From DTKY01 sp037440765 (lineage in GTDB: Bacteria > Acidobacteriota > Terriglobia > Bryobacterales > Bryobacteraceae), in the NCBI GenBank assembly GCA_037440765.1, contig JBBITL010000020.1:9112-73111 (forward strand): a DNA stretch of 64,000 nucleotides, in the 5' to 3' direction. The notes below the pieces were generated by a model. The model saw only the letters and a list, made by a program, of their open reading frames with translations, was not told the origin of the DNA and made no database searches. Shown here one piece after another: positions 1 through 8,466 of this stretch. The stretch's first letter is position 1, and every line of letters begins with the position of its first letter. Both the position numbers and the translations under genes were made by a program.

Positions 1-54
1 CATGCGGGTCCCCAGGCCGGCTGCCAGGATCAGCACGTTCACCGGAATGTCCAT
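1..54 (-). CDS. glmU: GlmU-like nucleotidyltransferase, N-terminal stub (runs off window)
   Basis: Only the first 18 codons are present before the window edge. They begin at the ATG at 54-52 and include the sugar-nucleotidyltransferase signature LILAAGLGTRM, which binds the nucleotide in GlmU (N-acetylglucosamine-1-phosphate uridylyltransferase) and related enzymes. The start lies 14 bp after the stop of the YvcK-like gene on the same strand, so the two are probably co-transcribed. Other NTP-transferases share this motif, so the exact family member is an inference. Confidence 0.6.
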   Translation of the reverse strand, partial: MDIPVNVLILAAGLGTRM

Positions 55-68
55 AGAGCTATTGTGAC

Positions 69-1121
69 TCAGCCGGCCGCGCGCCGCCGCCTGGCGCGGC
101 TCGCGGCGGCCAGTTCGATGACGATTCCCGCCAGGGCCACCGGATCGTGACGCACCTTGGCCTCCTTGCCGGCCAGGTCCGCCTCCACCACCCGCAGGCC
201 CATGGCCCTGATCGAGTCCACGTCGCTGGGGACGGGCTGCGCCCTCTGCCGGGCGTATTTCCGCTTCATCGCCGCGCTGATGGGCCGGGTGTTCACCACG
301 ACACAATCCAGCAGGTTGTGCCCGCCGTGCTCCAGTATGGCCCGTACGTGGTCCGAAGCCGTGAAACCGATGGTCTCGCCGGGCTGCCACATCAGGTTCG
401 CCACGTAGGCCTTGGTAGCCGGGCTCTTGCGCATGGCGGCGGGAATCCCCTCCACCAGCAGGTTGGGGATCACGCTGGTGTACAGCGAGCCTGGGCCCAG
501 CGTGATCAGGTCGGCCCTGGCGATGGCATCCAGCGCCTCGCGCAGCGGCCGGCTGCCGCCGGGGCGGAGGGCGACGCTGCGGATGCGAATCCGGCTCTTG
601 CTGATCGAGGTTTCGCCGACGACTCTGCTCCCGTCGGCCAGCGTAGCCTCCAGCGACACGTTCGCTGCCGTGGACGGGTAGATGCGTCCGGCGATCGCCA
701 GCACTTCGGAGGACACCCTGACGGCGTGAGCGAAATCGCCCGTGACGTGGGACAGCGCCGTGAGAAACAGGTTGCCGAAGCTGTGACCCCTCAGTCCCCG
801 GCCACCCGGGAACCGGTACTGGAAAAGCCGGGACAGCAGCGCCTCGTCTTCCGAAAGCGCCACCATACAGTTGCGTATGTCGCCGGGGGGCAGGACCGCG
901 AAGTCGCGGCGGAGCCGGCCCGAGCTTCCGCCGTCGTCGGTGACCGTCACCACGGCCGTCACGTCCACGGCGGGCGGCGCCCAGGGGGCGGAAGCCACGG
1001 CATAGGTGCGCAGTCCGCGCAGCAGGGTCGCAAGTCCGGTCCCGCCGCCCGTGGCGACAATATTCAGCGGCCTTTCGGTGGAAAGCCCGCCCGCGGACTG
1101 TGCGCGCCTGGAAGGCTTCAT
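69..1121 (-). CDS. yvcK: YvcK/CofD-like gluconeogenesis factor
   Basis: This 350-residue protein matches the YvcK (UPF0052, CofD-like) family in length and motifs. An N-terminal glycine-rich loop, GGGTGLATLLRGL, lies near residues 25-37, and VTVTDDGGSSGRLRRDF follows near 58-74. YvcK proteins bind UDP-sugars and link carbon metabolism to cell wall synthesis; they act in the cytoplasm. The gene follows a TPR gene (4 bp gap) and precedes a GlmU-like gene that makes UDP-GlcNAc, which fits a wall-precursor role. The first ~18 residues are a Ser/Arg/Gly-rich extension, so a later start is possible. Confidence 0.88.
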   Translation of the reverse strand: MKPSRRAQSAGGLSTERPLNIVATGGGTGLATLLRGLRTYAVASAPWAPPAVDVTAVVTVTDDGGSSGRLRRDFAVLPPGDIRNCMVALSEDEALLSRLFQYRFPGGRGLRGHSFGNLFLTALSHVTGDFAHAVRVSSEVLAIAGRIYPSTAANVSLEATLADGSRVVGETSISKSRIRIRSVALRPGGSRPLREALDAIARADLITLGPGSLYTSVIPNLLVEGIPAAMRKSPATKAYVANLMWQPGETIGFTASDHVRAILEHGGHNLLDCVVVNTRPISAAMKRKYARQRAQPVPSDVDSIRAMGLRVVEADLAGKEAKVRHDPVALAGIVIELAAASRARRRRAAG

Positions 1122-1125
1122 CGCC

Positions 1126-1722
1126 TCAGCCGGATTGGTCCTGATCGGTCCGCAACAGGCCGGCCAGCGGTGGCTGCCGGATCAACCCGGCGAAATCCGG
1201 GTCGCTGCGGGCCTGAGCGCGCACGCGCGGCTCAAGTTCGATGGCCCGCTTCAGGCTCTCACCAGCCCCGTACACGTCGCCCCGCAAGCCCTGCGCCAGG
1301 GCCAACACATAGTAGATGTATTCGCGGGCCGGATCCAGCTTGAGCGCCTCGCGCAAGTGCCGCTCGGCCGTCTCCAGGTCCCGCCGGTTGAGGAGCGCCA
1401 CCCCAAGGTTGTAGTGTTCCTCGGCCGTGGAAGCGGCGGGCTCCCCGCGGCTCAGCCGCTGCTCGCACATGCGGGCGTGCGTGCGCGCGGCATGAGCCAC
1501 TTCGCTCGCCGGCCCCCCGGCGGCCTTCCCGAACAACTCACGCGCCCGGGCGAAGTCGGCCTGCCGGAACAACTCGATGGCCTTGCCAAAAAGCTCGGCC
1601 TGCTGCTCCCGGGTCATGGCGGCTGGCGGCGGCGCCGCCGGCGCGGGAGCCGCTTCCCGGGGCGCAGCAGAGCTCTTTTTTGCAGCGGTGGTCTTTGCGG
1701 AGCGTGGCGCTGTCTTCTTCAT
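1126..1722 (-). CDS. TPR-repeat protein with Ala/Pro/Lys-rich N-terminus
   Basis: A 198-residue protein beginning MKKTAPRSAK. The open frame continues upstream, but the extra part lies over the divergent gene's promoter, so the ATG at 1722 is preferred. Residues 1-37 are a low-complexity Lys/Ala/Pro stretch. Helical TPR-like repeats follow at about 40-68, 101-134 (HYNLGVALLNRRDLETAERH) and 137-168. There is no signal peptide or membrane segment, so it is probably a cytoplasmic scaffold. Its partner cannot be told from sequence. It is the first gene of the minus-strand TPR-yvcK-glmU group. Confidence 0.75.
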   Translation of the reverse strand: MKKTAPRSAKTTAAKKSSAAPREAAPAPAAPPPAAMTREQQAELFGKAIELFRQADFARARELFGKAAGGPASEVAHAARTHARMCEQRLSRGEPAASTAEEHYNLGVALLNRRDLETAERHLREALKLDPAREYIYYVLALAQGLRGDVYGAGESLKRAIELEPRVRAQARSDPDFAGLIRQPPLAGLLRTDQDQSG

Positions 1723-1824
1723 GAGAATGACCGTACGCGGGAGGCCGCGGAATCCACCTTCCCTAACAAGTAAAGGTTCTAACAAATGGTGGAGCCTTCC
1801 GCAAGGGGCTGCGCTCCGCGGGCT

Positions 1825-1830
1825 TACAAT
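1825..1830 (+). promoter_or_regulatory. -10 element (TACAAT) of the UvrC-like gene
   Basis: TACAAT ends 7 nt before the ATG at 1838. With usual spacing, transcription would start at or next to the start codon, giving a leaderless or nearly leaderless mRNA. No convincing -35 is visible. Confidence 0.4.
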
Positions 1831-1837
1831 CTGGAGA

Positions 1838-2950
1838 ATGCCATTGTGGTCGCCAGAGGTGATCGACGCGGACGGCTCCCTGGACGCCAGGGCCGGGGCG
1901 GTGGCAAACATCCCCGCCATCTTCGCGGTCCACACCCGGGAAGGGACCCCTTACCTGGGACGCACCGCGGCGCTGCGGCGGCGCCTGCTGCGGCTGCTCG
2001 GGCCCAGAAGCGCGCCTTCGAGGATGCTGAGCCTGCGCGAGGTCGTCTCTCGCGTGGAGTACCAGGCCACGGCGTCGCGGCTCGAATCCAGCCTCCTGTT
2101 CCTGGAGGCCGCCGAGACGCACTATCCCGGCACATACCGTTCCCTCATGCGGCTGCGGATGCCCACTTACCTGAAAGTCGGGCTATCCAACGCATTTCCA
2201 CGCTGCTGCCTCTCAACGCGCCTGGCCGGATCGCGAGGGGTGTGGTGCGGGCCTTTCCGCTCGCGCGCCTCCGCCGGCCAGTTTCTGGATGGTCTATCCG
2301 GCCTCTTCCAGGTGCGCCGCTGCCAGGAGGATCTTGAGCCCGCCCCCGGCCACCCAGGCTGCGTCTACGGGGAGATGAACATGTGCCTGCGTCCCTGCCA
2401 GCAGGTGGTGGGGCCAGAGGAGTACGCCAGCGAGGTTGGACGCCTGACCCAGTTCCTGTCGACCGGCGGGCGCTCCCTCGCCGACGCGGTCTCTAGCGCC
2501 CGCGACAGCCTGAGCCGGGAATTGCGCTTCGAAGAGGCGGGGCGCCTGCACAAGCAATTGGAGAGCATCCGGCAGGTGGCCCGGCAGCGGGACGAACTGG
2601 CCCGTGACATCGACCTTCTGGACGGCGTCGCGGTCACCGCATCGGTCGAGGAGGGCTGCGTCGAGCTGTGGTTCATGCTCGCGGGCTGCTGGCTCGCGCC
2701 GGCGCGCTTCCGGGTGGAGGCGGCCGGCGACAGGGTGGTTTCACTCGACCGTCGTCTGCGAGAGATCACGGCCGGACTGCGCCGGTCCGAACCGAGCGCG
2801 CGCCGGCGCCAGGATCACCTGGCCGTGCTGGCGCGCTGGTACTACTCCAGCTACCGCGACGGCGAGTGGCTGGCGTTCAGCGGCTTGGCCGACGTCCCCT
2901 ATCGCAAACTGGTCCCCGCTATTTCGCGCGTGGCGGCCCGTGAGGCGTAG
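1838..2950 (+). CDS. UvrC-like protein: GIY-YIG, cysteine region and UVR only
   Basis: A 370-residue protein resembling the N-terminal half of excinuclease subunit UvrC. A diverged GIY-YIG module lies at residues 25-100, keeping YLGRT (Tyr39), arginines at 46-48 and a candidate Glu83. A cysteine-containing region follows (162, 175, 183, 187; context CLRPCQQVVGPEEY), and a UVR-type helix pair lies at 217-247. The C-terminal RNase H-like nuclease and helix-hairpin-helix of true UvrC (about 600 residues) are absent. Architecture is nearer to Cho-type or standalone UvrC-like nucleases. A role in DNA incision is an inference; the second GIY residue is degenerate. Confidence 0.75.
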   Translation: MPLWSPEVIDADGSLDARAGAVANIPAIFAVHTREGTPYLGRTAALRRRLLRLLGPRSAPSRMLSLREVVSRVEYQATASRLESSLLFLEAAETHYPGTYRSLMRLRMPTYLKVGLSNAFPRCCLSTRLAGSRGVWCGPFRSRASAGQFLDGLSGLFQVRRCQEDLEPAPGHPGCVYGEMNMCLRPCQQVVGPEEYASEVGRLTQFLSTGGRSLADAVSSARDSLSRELRFEEAGRLHKQLESIRQVARQRDELARDIDLLDGVAVTASVEEGCVELWFMLAGCWLAPARFRVEAAGDRVVSLDRRLREITAGLRRSEPSARRRQDHLAVLARWYYSSYRDGEWLAFSGLADVPYRKLVPAISRVAAREA

Positions 2951-2966
2951 CCGCCGCCCCCCCCTC

Positions 2967-4310
2967 CTAATCCCGGCAGCAGTCGGCGCAAAGCTCGTCC
3001 AGGGGCCTGCCGATTGCCTGCACAAGATCCTGGATGGTGTTGTATTGGAGACCCTCCACCCCCAGGAACCTGACTCGTTGCTCAAGGTCCGGAATGCGGC
3101 TGGCCAAAACCTCTCCCTTGCGCGTGGTCTTCCCCCACTGGCAGTGGGAGCGAAGCTCGGGATAGGAGACGCGGAAGTGGATCTCCTTAACCCCGGTCTG
3201 CCGCAGCTTGGGCACCAGGTCCGTCTGCGTCTGGGTCCCCCGGACGATGGAGTCGTCGCATACGACGATGACCTTGCCCGCGCAGTCCTCGCCGCTGGCC
3301 AGCATCTTGATGCGGGCCTCGCGGTCGCGCTTCTCCTTGGTCTGCGGGATGAAACTCCGGCCGGCGTAGGGGTACTTCATCAGCAGTTCGTCGTAAAGCG
3401 GGACCTTCGAGATCCTGCCGGCCATCATCTGCCGGCAGAACTCCTGGTGGTACCCGACGGCGTGGAACCTGCCCGAGTCAGGGACGGGGATCACCACGTC
3501 CGGGATGAACCCGGCTTCAATGTCGCGGGCGGCGAGGCAAGCCCCAAGGCGCTTGCGCACCACCGAGTCCGGCAATCCCTCGAAGGCGTTGTTCGGGAAA
3601 CCGGTGTAGGCCCAGTAGAAGCTGCACACCTGCGCCTGGCTCTGCGGCATGCGGCCCCTGGTCTCCAGGCGGCCGTCCTTCATCAGGACGATTTCCCCGG
3701 GCTCGACATCCCGCACGCGCTCGAAGCCGAGGTTCCGGAAGCCGCCCGACTCGGTGGCCGCCACCACCGCGCCATCCTTCGCGCCCAGCACCAGGGGCCA
3801 GCGCCCGCTCGGGCAGCGCGCCGCATATATCCCTTCCGCCGACAGGATCAGCAGGCTGAAGGCCCCCTGAAGCTCCCGGGTCATCTTCTGGAGGCCGTCG
3901 ACCACATCGCCGCCCTGGGCGACCAGGTTCGTCATCACTTCGATGTCGTCGCCGCGCGTGAACGTGTGAGCTGAGCGCTTGAAGCGCTCCGTCAATTCCG
4001 CCAGGTTGGTGACGCTTCCGCTGAAACAGCAGGCCAGCGCGCCCAGCCGGGACTCGGTGAAATGAGGCTCCCGCACTCCTCCGCAGTATCCGATTGCCTC
4101 GGTCCCGCACATGCCGTCCATGTCCCGGGCGAAGCTGGGCCGGAACAGGCCGCGGTGCGTCCGGATCTGGAAGTTCCCGTCCCGGAAGGCCGACAGGCCG
4201 CAGTAGGCCTCGCCGAGATGCTGATGGTAGAAGGTCCCCCAGAACAGGTCCTGCGTGAAATCCGCCCGGTACCGGGCGGGGTCTATGCTCAATGCGAACA
4301 ATCCTGCCAT
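2967..4310 (-). CDS. PurF-like phosphoribosyltransferase with inactive glutaminase domain
   Basis: This 447-residue protein has the two-domain layout of amidophosphoribosyltransferase. The PRTase half is intact: VVIPVPDSG near 272-280, RSFIPQTKEKR near 318-328 and the PRPP loop DDSIVRGTQ at 352-360. The N-terminal glutaminase half is not. Residue 2, the catalytic Cys in PurF, is Ala (MAGLFAL), and an in-frame TAA lies directly before the ATG, so no upstream Cys is possible. The GHxRYST motif reads GYCGGVR (74-80) and the NGN motif reads SGS (97-99). Cysteines near the C-terminus (CADCC) could hold an Fe-S cluster. It lies 61 bp after argR on the same strand. True purF is probably elsewhere; substrate and amine donor are unknown. 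Confidence 0.8.
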   Translation of the reverse strand: MAGLFALSIDPARYRADFTQDLFWGTFYHQHLGEAYCGLSAFRDGNFQIRTHRGLFRPSFARDMDGMCGTEAIGYCGGVREPHFTESRLGALACCFSGSVTNLAELTERFKRSAHTFTRGDDIEVMTNLVAQGGDVVDGLQKMTRELQGAFSLLILSAEGIYAARCPSGRWPLVLGAKDGAVVAATESGGFRNLGFERVRDVEPGEIVLMKDGRLETRGRMPQSQAQVCSFYWAYTGFPNNAFEGLPDSVVRKRLGACLAARDIEAGFIPDVVIPVPDSGRFHAVGYHQEFCRQMMAGRISKVPLYDELLMKYPYAGRSFIPQTKEKRDREARIKMLASGEDCAGKVIVVCDDSIVRGTQTQTDLVPKLRQTGVKEIHFRVSYPELRSHCQWGKTTRKGEVLASRIPDLEQRVRFLGVEGLQYNTIQDLVQAIGRPLDELCADCCRD

Positions 4311-4371
4311 TTACAAAAAGCTCCGGAATGAGGCAGCATAACGCGGTTCAGACACCCGGCGCCAGAGCCGC

Positions 4372-4809
4372 TCAGGGCTCTTCCAGCATCCCCAGCAGCC
4401 GGTCTCGGAGTTGCCTGGCGCCGGAATCGTCCGGGCTGATCACGAGCACCGTGTCGTCGCCGGCGACCGTGCCCACCACCTGCGGCCACGCCTGGCGGTC
4501 AAGCGCCGCGGCCAGAGTGCTGGCGTTGGCGGGCGAGGTCTTCAGCACCACCAGGTTGCGCGCCACGCGCACATCCATGAGGAAGGCCGCCGTCACGGAG
4601 GCGAAATCCGGCCCGCCCGTTTCGCGCAGCATCTGGCGGTAGCCGTCGGTGGTCTTCACCAGGCCAAGCTCGCGGATGTCCCGGGAGAGCGTCACCTGCG
4701 CCGCGGCGATCCCCAGCTCCTTCAGTGCCCGCCCCAGCTCCTCCTGCGTGTGGATGGCGCCGGCGCGGATCAGGTTCAGAATCTGTCCCTGGCGGTAGCT
4801 CTTGTTCAT
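4372..4809 (-). CDS. argR: Arginine repressor ArgR
   Basis: A 145-residue ArgR-family regulator. The N-terminal winged helix-turn-helix includes TLSRDIRELGLVK near residues 39-51. The C-terminal arginine-binding and hexamerisation domain includes GTVAGDDTVLVI near 112-123. The start codon overlaps the argH stop (ATGA), so translation is probably coupled. The repressor is thus the last gene of the arginine operon it most likely controls. Two ArgR-box-like sites lie at the argF start (8378-8415), which suggests autoregulation of the whole operon. Confidence 0.95.
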   Translation of the reverse strand: MNKSYRQGQILNLIRAGAIHTQEELGRALKELGIAAAQVTLSRDIRELGLVKTTDGYRQMLRETGGPDFASVTAAFLMDVRVARNLVVLKTSPANASTLAAALDRQAWPQVVGTVAGDDTVLVISPDDSGARQLRDRLLGMLEEP

Positions 4810-6188
4810 CGACTCAAAGAGACAAGGCGCGCCTCCGCCTCCTGGAGCGCCCTGGCCACGGCCCGGGGTGCGGTCCCTCCCGGCAACTCCCTTGTCTTCA
4901 TGCCCTCCAAAGGCCGCAGGAACCGAGCCATCTCGGGCGTGAATTCGGGCGCGAAGGAAGCCAGGGCTTCAGGCGTCCAGTCCGCGGGGCGCTTGCCAGC
5001 CTTGACGCTTTCCAGCACCAGACGTCCGACAACCTGGTGCGCCGCATGAAACGGCACCCCGGCGCGCGACAGCTCCTCGGCCAGGTCGGTCGCCACAACC
5101 CAGCTCTCCTCGGCGGCGGCGGCGGGACGCTCGGGTTTCAAGCGGACCGACCCGGCCACCGCCCGCGCCATTTGCAGCGACCCGGCCAGTTGATCGGCGG
5201 CCTCAAACAGAGGCTCCTTGTCCTCCTGCATGTCGCGGTTGTAGGTGAGCGGCAGGCCTTTCATCGTCACGAACAGAGAGTTGTAGGCGCCCAGGACGCG
5301 GCCGCACTTGCCGCGGATCAGCTCGAGCGAATCCGGGTTCTTCTTCTGCGGCATGAGACTCGACCCGCTGGCGACCTCGTCGCCCAGCTCCAGCCAGCCG
5401 AACTCTTCGCTCGAGTAAAGGATCCAGTCCTCGGCCAGCCGGCTCAGGTGCAGCATGGCGAGCGCGGCGGCGTGCAGGAAGTCGAGCGCGAAGTCGCGGT
5501 CGGCCGAGGCGTCCATGCTGTTGCGCGTGATGCCCTCGAAGCCCAGATCGCGCGCCATCTCCTCCCGGTCAAGCGGAAAGCCGCTCCCGGCCAGCGCGCC
5601 GGAGCCGAGCGGCAACTGGTTGGCCGCGCGGCGCGCCGCTGCCAGCCGCTCCCAGTCGCGGGCGAACATCTCGAAGAAGGCCAGCAGGTAGTGCGGCCAT
5701 AGCACGGCCTGCGCCCGGCGCAGGTGCGTGAAGCCGGGCAGGACCGCGTCCGGATAGCGGCGCGCCAGCGCCACCAGGTCGCCCATCAGCCCGGCCAGCA
5801 CCGGCCGGATGGAGTCGATTGTGTCGCGGAGCCAGAGCCGCGTATCGAGCGAGACCTGCTCGTTGCGGCTGCGGCCGGTGTGGATCTTGCCGGCCAGCGC
5901 GCCGGCCCGCTCCTTGAGCTTGCGGATGACCAGCGTGTGTACGTCTTCGTCCGTGGCCCCGTCCCAGAAGCCAGGCTGGCGCGAGTCCTCCAGTATGCGG
6001 CCGAAAGCCTCCACGATGGCCGCCCGCTCTTCCGCCGCCAAAATGCCGGCGCGCTCAAGCGCCCGGGCGAATGCCATGGAGCCGCGGATATCCGCGTCCA
6101 GCAGGCGCCGGTCGAAGGCAAGCGAGTTCGAAAACTTCTCGAACACTTCCGATGGACCGCGCTCGAAACGCCCGCCCCAGAGTCTCAT
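4806..6188 (-). CDS. argH: Argininosuccinate lyase
   Basis: A 460-residue member of the fumarase/aspartase superfamily. It carries the signature GSSLMPQKKNPDS, whose loop holds the catalytic serine, and the N-terminal RLWGGRFERGPSEVFEKF typical of ArgH. It splits argininosuccinate into arginine and fumarate in the cytoplasm. Length is normal for the family. It lies 4 bp after argG and overlaps argR by 4 bp, so argG-argH-argR form one transcription unit. Confidence 0.97.
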   Translation of the reverse strand: MRLWGGRFERGPSEVFEKFSNSLAFDRRLLDADIRGSMAFARALERAGILAAEERAAIVEAFGRILEDSRQPGFWDGATDEDVHTLVIRKLKERAGALAGKIHTGRSRNEQVSLDTRLWLRDTIDSIRPVLAGLMGDLVALARRYPDAVLPGFTHLRRAQAVLWPHYLLAFFEMFARDWERLAAARRAANQLPLGSGALAGSGFPLDREEMARDLGFEGITRNSMDASADRDFALDFLHAAALAMLHLSRLAEDWILYSSEEFGWLELGDEVASGSSLMPQKKNPDSLELIRGKCGRVLGAYNSLFVTMKGLPLTYNRDMQEDKEPLFEAADQLAGSLQMARAVAGSVRLKPERPAAAAEESWVVATDLAEELSRAGVPFHAAHQVVGRLVLESVKAGKRPADWTPEALASFAPEFTPEMARFLRPLEGMKTRELPGGTAPRAVARALQEAEARLVSLSR

Positions 6189-6192
6189 GACG

Positions 6193-7404
<1,212 letters not shown>

Positions 7405-7418
7405 ATCTCCGCTCCTGG

Positions 7419-7480
7419 CCCGTTCCCTGACGGTCGCGGTTCGGTGGGTCGCACGGAACCGCGAGCGTGAGCGAGCGGGC
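7419..7480. repeat. REP-like inverted repeat pair between argF and argG
   Basis: The right arm (7456-7480) contains GCGAGCGTGAGCGAGCGG. The left arm (7419-7442) is a diverged inverted copy. The arms can pair into a long hairpin in the argF-argG transcript. Related copies occur at 25682-25738, 31453-31475 and 39903-39987. Confidence 0.65.
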
Positions 7481-7491
7481 TCTGCGTGCTC

Positions 7492-8394
7492 CTATAACAG
7501 CATCAGCAGCAGCGCTTTCTGCGCGTAAAGGCGGTTCTCCGCCTGGTCGAACACCACCGACTGCGCCGACTCCATCACCTCGTCGGTGACCTCCTCGCCG
7601 CGCCTGGCCGGCAGGCAGTGCATGAACAGGGCCCCCGGCCTGGCCAGGGACATCAGCTTCGCGCTCACCTGGTACGACTCGAATGCCTTCAATCGCTCCG
7701 GCTGCTGGCCTTCCTGGCCCATGCTGGCCCACACGTCGGTGTATACGGCGTCGGCGCCGGCCACGGCCTCCTCGGGACGGTTGGTGATGCAGACCGGAGC
7801 GCCCGGTTCCTTGGCCCGCGCGACGATCTCCGGGCGCGGTTCGTAGCCCGGCGGCGTGGCCACCGCCACGCCCACACCCAGACGGGTCGCCGTCAGAAGC
7901 AGGGAGTGCGCGACGTTGTTGCCATCGCCCACATAGGCCAGCTTCAGCCCTTTCATCTGCTCGAAGCGCTCCTTGAGCGTCAGCACGTCGGCCAGCGCCT
8001 GGCAGGGATGGTACACGTTGCTCAGCGCGTTGATGACCGGAACCGTGCTCCAGCGCGCCAGTTCGTCAATGGTGGCCTGCAAATACGTCCGCGCCACGAC
8101 GCAGTCTGTCCAGCGGTCCAGGTTTCGCGCAACGTCCTTGACCGGCTCACGGCCCCCGACCGGTCCCTCGCTGAAGACGGAGTCGCCGCCCAACTGCTTG
8201 ATCGCCACCTCGAAGGTCAGCCTGGTGCGCAGGGAGGGCTTCTCGAACAGCAGGGACACGCAGCGGCCCTCCAGGGCCTCGACGTAGGCCCGCGGGTTGC
8301 GCTTCACGGCGAGCGCCAGATCGAGAAACCGGTCGAGCTCTCCCGCCGAAAGGTCCAGGTCGCAAGTCAGGCCCCTGACTGGATTTTTATTCAC
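7492..8394 (-). CDS. argF: Ornithine carbamoyltransferase
   Basis: A 300-residue transcarbamoylase. The carbamoyl-phosphate loop is FEKPSLRTRLTFE, followed by HPCQALAD and the ornithine-side cysteine motif FMHCLPARRGEE. These are the standard OTC signatures, rather than those of acetyl- or succinyl-ornithine transcarbamoylases. It makes citrulline for ArgG. The most plausible start is the GTG at 8394, which lies inside an ArgR-box-like site. No clear Shine-Dalgarno is seen, so the mRNA may be leaderless. It is the first gene of the argF-argG-argH-argR unit. Confidence 0.95.
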   Translation of the reverse strand: MNKNPVRGLTCDLDLSAGELDRFLDLALAVKRNPRAYVEALEGRCVSLLFEKPSLRTRLTFEVAIKQLGGDSVFSEGPVGGREPVKDVARNLDRWTDCVVARTYLQATIDELARWSTVPVINALSNVYHPCQALADVLTLKERFEQMKGLKLAYVGDGNNVAHSLLLTATRLGVGVAVATPPGYEPRPEIVARAKEPGAPVCITNRPEEAVAGADAVYTDVWASMGQEGQQPERLKAFESYQVSAKLMSLARPGALFMHCLPARRGEEVTDEVMESAQSVVFDQAENRLYAQKALLLMLL

Positions 8395-8415
8395 AACATT
8401 GAATAATCACACAGC
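8378..8415 (-). promoter_or_regulatory. Tandem ArgR (ARG) boxes over the argF start
   Basis: Two 18-bp sites are separated by 2 bp. Read on the plus strand, site 1 (8378-8395) has half-sites TGGAT and ATTCA around TTTT. Site 2 (8398-8415) has TGAAT and ACACA around AATC. Against the known TGAAT-N4-ATTCA box, 17 of 20 half-site bases match. A possible -35 (TTGACC on the minus strand, 8432-8427) puts site 2 over the -10 region. Repression by the ArgR encoded in the same operon is an inference. Confidence 0.6.
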
Positions 8416-8466
8416 GTCCAGCGCGCGGTCAAGTCTTCGCCTCGCGGCACGCTACACTGGCAGGCA

